Positions 6,344 to 9,696 of a stretch of 9,696 nt of DNA are shown here, in pieces; position 1 is the first letter of the stretch; each line of letters begins with the position of its first letter. Under the pieces are notes generated by a model. The model had not been told where the DNA came from. It did not search any database and saw nothing but the letters and a program-made list of their open reading frames with translations. The DNA comes from Candidatus Kapaibacterium sp. (GTDB lineage Bacteria > Bacteroidota > Ignavibacteria > Kapaibacteriales > UBA2268): the NCBI GenBank assembly GCA_938038165.1, contig CALHRB010000127.1:1-9696 (forward strand). The letters are read 5' to 3'. The position numbers and the translations under genes were made by a program.

Positions 6344-7048
6344 TTAATCAGTTTTATCAATAAGCACAACAAATTCCCCTTTGATATTTTGCCTCTTAGA
6401 TAGTACAGAAATTAATTCATCAGGGAAACCGATAAGAAATTCCTCAAAAATCTTAGTTAATTCTCTTGCCAGACAAACTTTTCGTTTATTTTCAAAAATA
6501 TTGCTTAATCCATTCAATAATTTAATGATCCTGTTAGGGGATTCAAGTAGCACTATTATAGAGGTTTCATCTTTTAATTTATTTAAAAAAGTTTGTCTTC
6601 CTTTTTTATTGGGGGGGAACCCAACATACTTGAATTCATTTATGGCAAAACCCGATCCTATTAAAGCAGGAATGATCGAGGTTGGGCCAGGCAGAGGAAT
6701 AATTTTGATATTGTTTTCACGTGCCTTAGAGATTATTCTAAAACCCGGATCTGATATCCCGGGAGTACCAGCATCACTTGTTAAGGCAACTGAAAAGCCA
6801 TTTGATATTTTTTCTATCAAACTTTCAGTTTTTGTCATCTCATTTTGTTCATAATAGCTTTCGAGTTTTTTTGCCTGAATGTTGTAATACTTCAAAAGTT
6901 GTCCCATTCTTCTGGTATCTTCACAGGCTATTATATCTACTTCTCTCAAAATCCTTAAAGCTCTTAACGTTATGTCCTCAAGATTTCCAATAGGAGTGGG
7001 CACAATATAAAGGGCAGGCTCTATGTCATTTTTAGAGCTTTTAGTCAT
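6344..7048 (-). CDS. rsmI: 16S rRNA (cytidine1402-2'-O)-methyltransferase RsmI
   Basis: A 234-residue protein of the tetrapyrrole-methylase-like SAM-dependent family. RsmI 2'-O-methylates C1402 in the ribosomal P site, affecting decoding fidelity. Seen: LYIVPTPIGNLEDITLRAL (13-31), ACEDTRRMGQLL (41-52), the SAM-binding SDAGTPGISDPG (91-102), PLPGPTSIIPAL (118-129), GFPPNKKGR (143-151) and LLESPNRI (167-174), where the family normally has a His-Arg pair after the ES-P. It is shorter than the about 286-residue E. coli protein and lacks its C-terminal helical extension, a common variant. The ATG at 7048 lies inside the end of tadA in an 8-base overlap (ATGACTAA), so the start is fixed by context and coupled translation is likely. 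A run of seven C residues codes the FPP of the GFPPNKKGR motif. Confidence 0.95.
   Translation of the reverse strand: MTKSSKNDIEPALYIVPTPIGNLEDITLRALRILREVDIIACEDTRRMGQLLKYYNIQAKKLESYYEQNEMTKTESLIEKISNGFSVALTSDAGTPGISDPGFRIISKARENNIKIIPLPGPTSIIPALIGSGFAINEFKYVGFPPNKKGRQTFLNKLKDETSIIVLLESPNRIIKLLNGLSNIFENKRKVCLARELTKIFEEFLIGFPDELISVLSKRQNIKGEFVVLIDKTD
6611..6617 (-). repeat. C7 homopolymer inside rsmI
   Basis: Seven consecutive G on the plus strand (C on the coding strand) encode Phe-Pro-Pro at about residues 144-146 of RsmI, with an A6 run just downstream in the same reading frame. Long C/G runs are unusual in this AT-rich window, and mononucleotide tracts of this kind are slippage-prone. 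The frame is intact as given. Confidence 0.8.
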
Positions 7049-7508
7049 TTTTATATCTAATATTAATAAAAAAATTGCTAATTAATTCAGAACACTCTTT
7101 TTGCATCACACCGGGAATAATCTCTACACGATGATTTAAATTCTTGTTATTGACAATATTCAAAACACTGCCACAAGCCCCTGCTTTCAAATCATAAGCT
7201 CCAAAAACTACCCTTCTAATCTTTGCCAAAACAATAGCACCGGCACACATCGGACAAGGTTCTAATGTTGAATATAAAGTTGCGTCAGTTAAGTATTTTT
7301 TTCCAATCATTTTTATTGCTTTATTAATTGCAAGAATTTCAGCATGAGCATTAGAGTCTTTCTTTTTTTCGACCAAATTATGAGCTTTAGCTATAACATG
7401 ATTATTAATAATTATGATACATCCAACGGGACAGTCATTATGTTTAATGGATTTTTTCGCTTCTTTTAATGCTAATTGCATAAAGTCTCTATGAATATTC
7501 GCCATCAT
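7041..7508 (-). CDS. tadA: tRNA-specific adenosine deaminase (wobble A34 to inosine)
   Basis: A 155-residue cytidine-deaminase-fold enzyme of the usual TadA length, deaminating A34 of tRNA-Arg(ACG) to inosine. The zinc site is complete: NAHAEIL with H55 and catalytic E57, and TLEPCPMCAGAI with C85 and C88. Other family features are CPVGCIII near residue 26 (normally [VI]PVGA), N44 in KAHNLVE, FGAYDLKAGACGS (102-114), and a C-terminal helix with C139 in KECSELISNFF. TadA is preferred over guanine deaminase or a generic CMP/dCMP deaminase because of the TLEPCPMC and D-x-K-x-GACGS context. The start is ATG at 7508, directly abutting the aminotransferase stop (TAAATG); a second ATG follows at once. 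Its 3' end overlaps rsmI by 8 bases, so the two decoding-related enzymes are likely co-translated. Confidence 0.95.
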   Translation of the reverse strand: MMANIHRDFMQLALKEAKKSIKHNDCPVGCIIIINNHVIAKAHNLVEKKKDSNAHAEILAINKAIKMIGKKYLTDATLYSTLEPCPMCAGAIVLAKIRRVVFGAYDLKAGACGSVLNIVNNKNLNHRVEIIPGVMQKECSELISNFFINIRYKND

Positions 7509-8663
7509 TTATAATTTGTAAGCTTTTAAATTTTTAATTCCGTTTTTAAGTGTCTCATCCTGTTTGGCAAAGCAAAGCCTGAGCATACTTTTTCCTTCAT
7601 CTGAGTTTGAGTAGAAAACCGAAGGAGGTATAGTAGCAACTTTGTAATCCTTTACTAATTCTATTGCCAACTCCATATCATTTTTATTTTCAGGAATATT
7701 TACCATAATGAAATAGCTTCCAAGAGGAATAATAGGTGAGAACAAGCTATCTTTTAATTCCTGAATTATAAAATCTCTTTTTTGAAGGTATAACTTCCTG
7801 AAATCCGGCAAATATTCCATTATTTTTGTCAGACCAAAAGCAACAGCATGCTGACACGGAGTATTAACTGCAAAGGTAGTCCACTGCCTGACAGAGTGAA
7901 TGCCTCTAATGAAATCCTTATTTGCACAAGCCCAACCAATTTTCCATCCGGTGAAACCGAATGTTTTCCCTGCCGAGGAAATGGTTATAGTTCTTTCTTT
8001 CATTCCGGGAATTGTAGAGATAGGAATATGATTAACATTATCATATGTTAAAAACTCATATACCTCATCGCTTATGATAATTAAATCATTTTTGATAGCA
8101 ATATCGGAAATAAAATCTAATTCTTTTTTTGTATAGACTTTTCCTGTAGGATTTTGTGGATTATTCAAGATAATTACTTTAGTTTTGTTTGTAATGGCAT
8201 TTTCGAATTCTTCAAAATCGAATGAAAAATCAGGTTTATGAAGTGTGATTAATTTTGGAATACCACCTGCCAACAAAACATCATACATATATGAATCATA
8301 GAATGGCTCGAAAATTATTACTTCATCGCCTTCATCAACTACTGAATGAATAGAGGAGTATAGAGCTTCAGTAGCCCCCATTGTGATGATTACTTCATTA
8401 TCATACGACCAGTCAATGTCATAAATAGATTTATACAAGGCTGAAATGTTTTTTCTTAAAGTTAAAATACCAATAGAAGGAGCATACTGATTCTTGCCTT
8501 CCTTCATAGCTTTATAAACTTCTTCTATTAACCAGTCGGGTCCATTAAAATCAGGAAAACCCTGTCCCAAATTCACTGCTTTATTTTCGATAGCTAAACG
8601 GCTCATGGCAGTAAATACTGATTCCGGAATCTTTTCAGTTCTTTTTGAAAGTTGTATAGTCAT
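7509..8663 (-). CDS. PLP-dependent class I aminotransferase, YbdL/kynurenine aminotransferase-like
   Basis: A 384-residue fold-type I aminotransferase of typical length. Seen: NLGQGFPDFNGPDWL (31-45), GKNQYAPSIGILTLR (56-70), TMGATEALYSSI (94-105), NNPQNPTGKVY with N171, ISDEVYEFLTYD with D199 and Y202, the Schiff-base lysine K233 in SSAGKTFGFTGWKIGW, and the substrate-carboxylate Arg R362 in LRLCFAK. The GQGFPDF, NQYAP and RLCFAK blocks match the methionine aminotransferase YbdL / kynurenine-oxoglutarate transaminase subgroup better than classical AspC. It probably transaminates methionine or aromatic amino acids with a 2-oxoacid; exact substrates cannot be read from sequence, so no symbol is given. 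The ATG at 8663 has a weak AAAAGG eight bases upstream. It is the first gene of the minus-strand series, diverging from the LOG gene, and tadA follows with no gap. Confidence 0.92.
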   Translation of the reverse strand: MTIQLSKRTEKIPESVFTAMSRLAIENKAVNLGQGFPDFNGPDWLIEEVYKAMKEGKNQYAPSIGILTLRKNISALYKSIYDIDWSYDNEVIITMGATEALYSSIHSVVDEGDEVIIFEPFYDSYMYDVLLAGGIPKLITLHKPDFSFDFEEFENAITNKTKVIILNNPQNPTGKVYTKKELDFISDIAIKNDLIIISDEVYEFLTYDNVNHIPISTIPGMKERTITISSAGKTFGFTGWKIGWACANKDFIRGIHSVRQWTTFAVNTPCQHAVAFGLTKIMEYLPDFRKLYLQKRDFIIQELKDSLFSPIIPLGSYFIMVNIPENKNDMELAIELVKDYKVATIPPSVFYSNSDEGKSMLRLCFAKQDETLKNGIKNLKAYKL

Positions 8664-8698
8664 TTATTAAACCTTTTAAATTTCTCAATTTTAAAATA

Positions 8699-8706
8699 CA
8701 AAATTA
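8699..8706 (-). promoter_or_regulatory. Candidate -7 box of the aminotransferase-tadA-rsmI promoter
   Basis: The minus strand reads TAATTTTG, an exact match to the Bacteroidetes-type TAnnTTTG -7 element. It would place transcription start near 8692 and give a leader of roughly 30 bases before the ATG at 8663. A clear TTTG -33 box is not visible at the expected distance. Position in the 111-base divergent gap, ahead of a tight operon, is what makes it plausible. Confidence 0.3.
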
Positions 8707-8774
8707 GCCATCATTCATAACATTTTACAGTTTTTTTCGTTTCAATAATAATTATTAATTAAGAGAACATATGT

Positions 8775-9641
8775 ATGTTAGATAATGAATCTAAGAATAA
8801 ACTTAGCAAAAATGTCAATGGAAAACCATTAAAGTCTTATGATAACAAAGAATTTATCCATTCCAGTAATGGCAGATTAATTAGAATTCTTTCTGAATAT
8901 CTTTATCCTGAACAGAGATTAAAAAAGTTTAATATCAACAAGACTGTTATATTTTTTGGTTCAGCTCGTATTAAACCTGAAGACACGGTTCTTTCAAAAA
9001 TAGCAGAAGTTGAGAAAAAAATAATTGTATGCAAAGATCTCAATCTAAGGGAAAAATTATTGAATGATTTACATTTTTTGAACAAACAACTTGAAATGTC
9101 GAAGTATTACGAAGAATCTTATGAGCTTTCCTTTAAATTGACAAAATGGTCAGAAACTCTATCGAGCAAGAAGAAATTTTATATTTGCACAGGCGGTGGT
9201 CCTGGTATTATGGAGGCTGCAAATAGGGGAGCTTACGACGCAGGTGGTAAAACAATAGGTCTTAATATAAGTTTACCTATGGAACAAGATCCAAACCCTT
9301 ATATCAGTAACGAATTAAACTTTGAATTCCACTACTTTTTTATGAGAAAATTCTGGTTGGTTTATCCCGCTATTGCCTTGATAGTTTTTCCCGGTGGATT
9401 CGGCACAATTGATGAACTGATGGAAGTTCTAACTTTGAGACAAACCGAAAAATTCAAAAAGCCTAGACTGATTTTGTTGTATGCCCAAAATTACTGGAAA
9501 AAAATAATCAACTTTGATGCATTGGTTGAATATGGTATGATTAGCAAAGAAGATACAAAATTGTTCTATATTGCTGATACGCCAGATGAAGCATTTAATA
9601 TTTTGAAATCAAATTTATTTAATAATAATTTACATAATTAA
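8775..9641 (+). CDS. LOG-family (TIGR00730-like) Rossmann-fold phosphoribohydrolase-like protein with internal insertion
   Basis: A 288-residue protein. LOG-family enzymes hydrolyse nucleoside 5'-monophosphates to free base and ribose 5-phosphate; some release cytokinins. Seen: FFGSARIKPED (60-70), TGGGPGIMEAANRGAYDAGG (139-158), HYFFMRKFWL (186-195) with R191-K192, and the hallmark PGGFGTIDE (206-214) followed by LMEVLTLRQT. The catalytic Arg and Glu positions are kept, so activity is likely. Two oddities: a polar N-terminal extension of about 55 residues, and about 75 residues between the GSAR and GGGPGIM motifs where family members usually have about 35-40. The extra part (about 75-115) is charged and looks helical or coiled-coil. 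The start is ATG at 8775; an overlapping ATG at 8771 is out of frame and stops after four codons. It is transcribed away from the aminotransferase operon. Whether it acts on AMP, IMP or another nucleotide is unknown. Confidence 0.88.
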   Translation: MLDNESKNKLSKNVNGKPLKSYDNKEFIHSSNGRLIRILSEYLYPEQRLKKFNINKTVIFFGSARIKPEDTVLSKIAEVEKKIIVCKDLNLREKLLNDLHFLNKQLEMSKYYEESYELSFKLTKWSETLSSKKKFYICTGGGPGIMEAANRGAYDAGGKTIGLNISLPMEQDPNPYISNELNFEFHYFFMRKFWLVYPAIALIVFPGGFGTIDELMEVLTLRQTEKFKKPRLILLYAQNYWKKIINFDALVEYGMISKEDTKLFYIADTPDEAFNILKSNLFNNNLHN

Positions 9642-9696
9642 TCTAATTAAATCATTAATTATAATATGTAATTAATTATATTATTTATAATTTATT
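9642..9696. other. AT-only tail downstream of the LOG gene
   Basis: These 55 bases are almost entirely A and T, with partly palindromic stretches around TAATTAATTA (about 9671-9680). No gene, no GC-containing stem and no T tract typical of an intrinsic terminator is visible. The window ends here, so any downstream gene or terminator is out of view. Confidence 0.5.

Noticed and set aside
6381..6854. Plus-strand open frame of 157 codons opposite rsmI
   Set aside because: It is the antisense of a clearly conserved rsmI gene, has no recognisable domain, no ribosome-binding site and no operon context.
8771..8773. ATG four bases upstream of the LOG start
   Set aside because: It is out of frame with the LOG protein and meets a stop after four codons.
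9642..9696. Palindromic AT-rich tail as origin, attachment site or terminator
   Set aside because: The symmetry is imperfect and made only of A and T; there are no DnaA boxes, flanking integrase or GC stem.
1..9696. CRISPR array, insertion sequence, tRNA or rRNA gene
   Set aside because: No regularly spaced direct repeats, transposase motifs, terminal inverted repeats, cloverleaf or rRNA-like sequence were seen on either strand.

Overview
The window is AT-rich bacterial DNA, densely packed with genes. It holds ten protein-coding genes: eight consecutive genes on the minus strand (about 924 to 8663), flanked by one plus-strand gene running in from the left edge and one plus-strand gene at the right end. 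I see no rRNA, tRNA, CRISPR array, insertion sequence or prophage gene. A secreted metalloprotease with a C-terminal domain of the type IX secretion (T9SS) kind, several Ig-like repeats of the style common in Ignavibacteria and Kapabacteria, general lack of Shine-Dalgarno sequences and the low GC content all suggest the Bacteroidota/Chlorobi (FCB) group. My best guess is an Ignavibacteria- or Kapabacteria-like lineage; this is inference and not a marker-gene placement.

Layout. (1) Bases 1-927, plus strand: the 3' end of a YfhO-family multi-spanning membrane protein. (2) Bases 924-1265, minus: a single-domain STAS protein whose stop codon shares the bases TTAA with the YfhO stop. (3) Bases 1323-5643, minus: an exported lipoprotein of the endonuclease/exonuclease/phosphatase superfamily, a monofunctional proline dehydrogenase and a large T9SS-type M12B-like metalloprotease, spaced by a 4-base overlap and an 8-base gap. 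(4) Bases 5640-6257, minus: thymidylate kinase, overlapping the protease start by 4 bases (ATGA). (5) After an 86-base gap, 6344-8663, minus: rsmI (16S rRNA methyltransferase), tadA (tRNA adenosine deaminase) and a YbdL-like class I aminotransferase, spaced by an 8-base overlap and a zero-base junction. (6) Bases 8664-8774: divergent intergenic region. (7) Bases 8775-9641, plus: a LOG-family nucleoside-monophosphate phosphoribohydrolase-like protein with an unusual internal insertion.

How the genes fit together. aminotransferase-tadA-rsmI and tmk-protease-proline dehydrogenase-nuclease each look like translationally coupled operons, possibly one transcript with the 86-base gap as an internal promoter or attenuation point. 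tadA and rsmI both tune decoding (wobble inosine in tRNA, ribosomal P-site methylation). The exported protease, proline dehydrogenase and surface nuclease could form a nutrient-scavenging set (inference only).

Most of the window is recognisable housekeeping and accessory metabolism. I did not find a convincing undescribed system. The items most worth a second look are the protease/proline dehydrogenase/nuclease linkage, the LOG insertion, the changed zinc-site spacer residue in the protease, the shared-stop convergent junction and a C7 tract inside rsmI.
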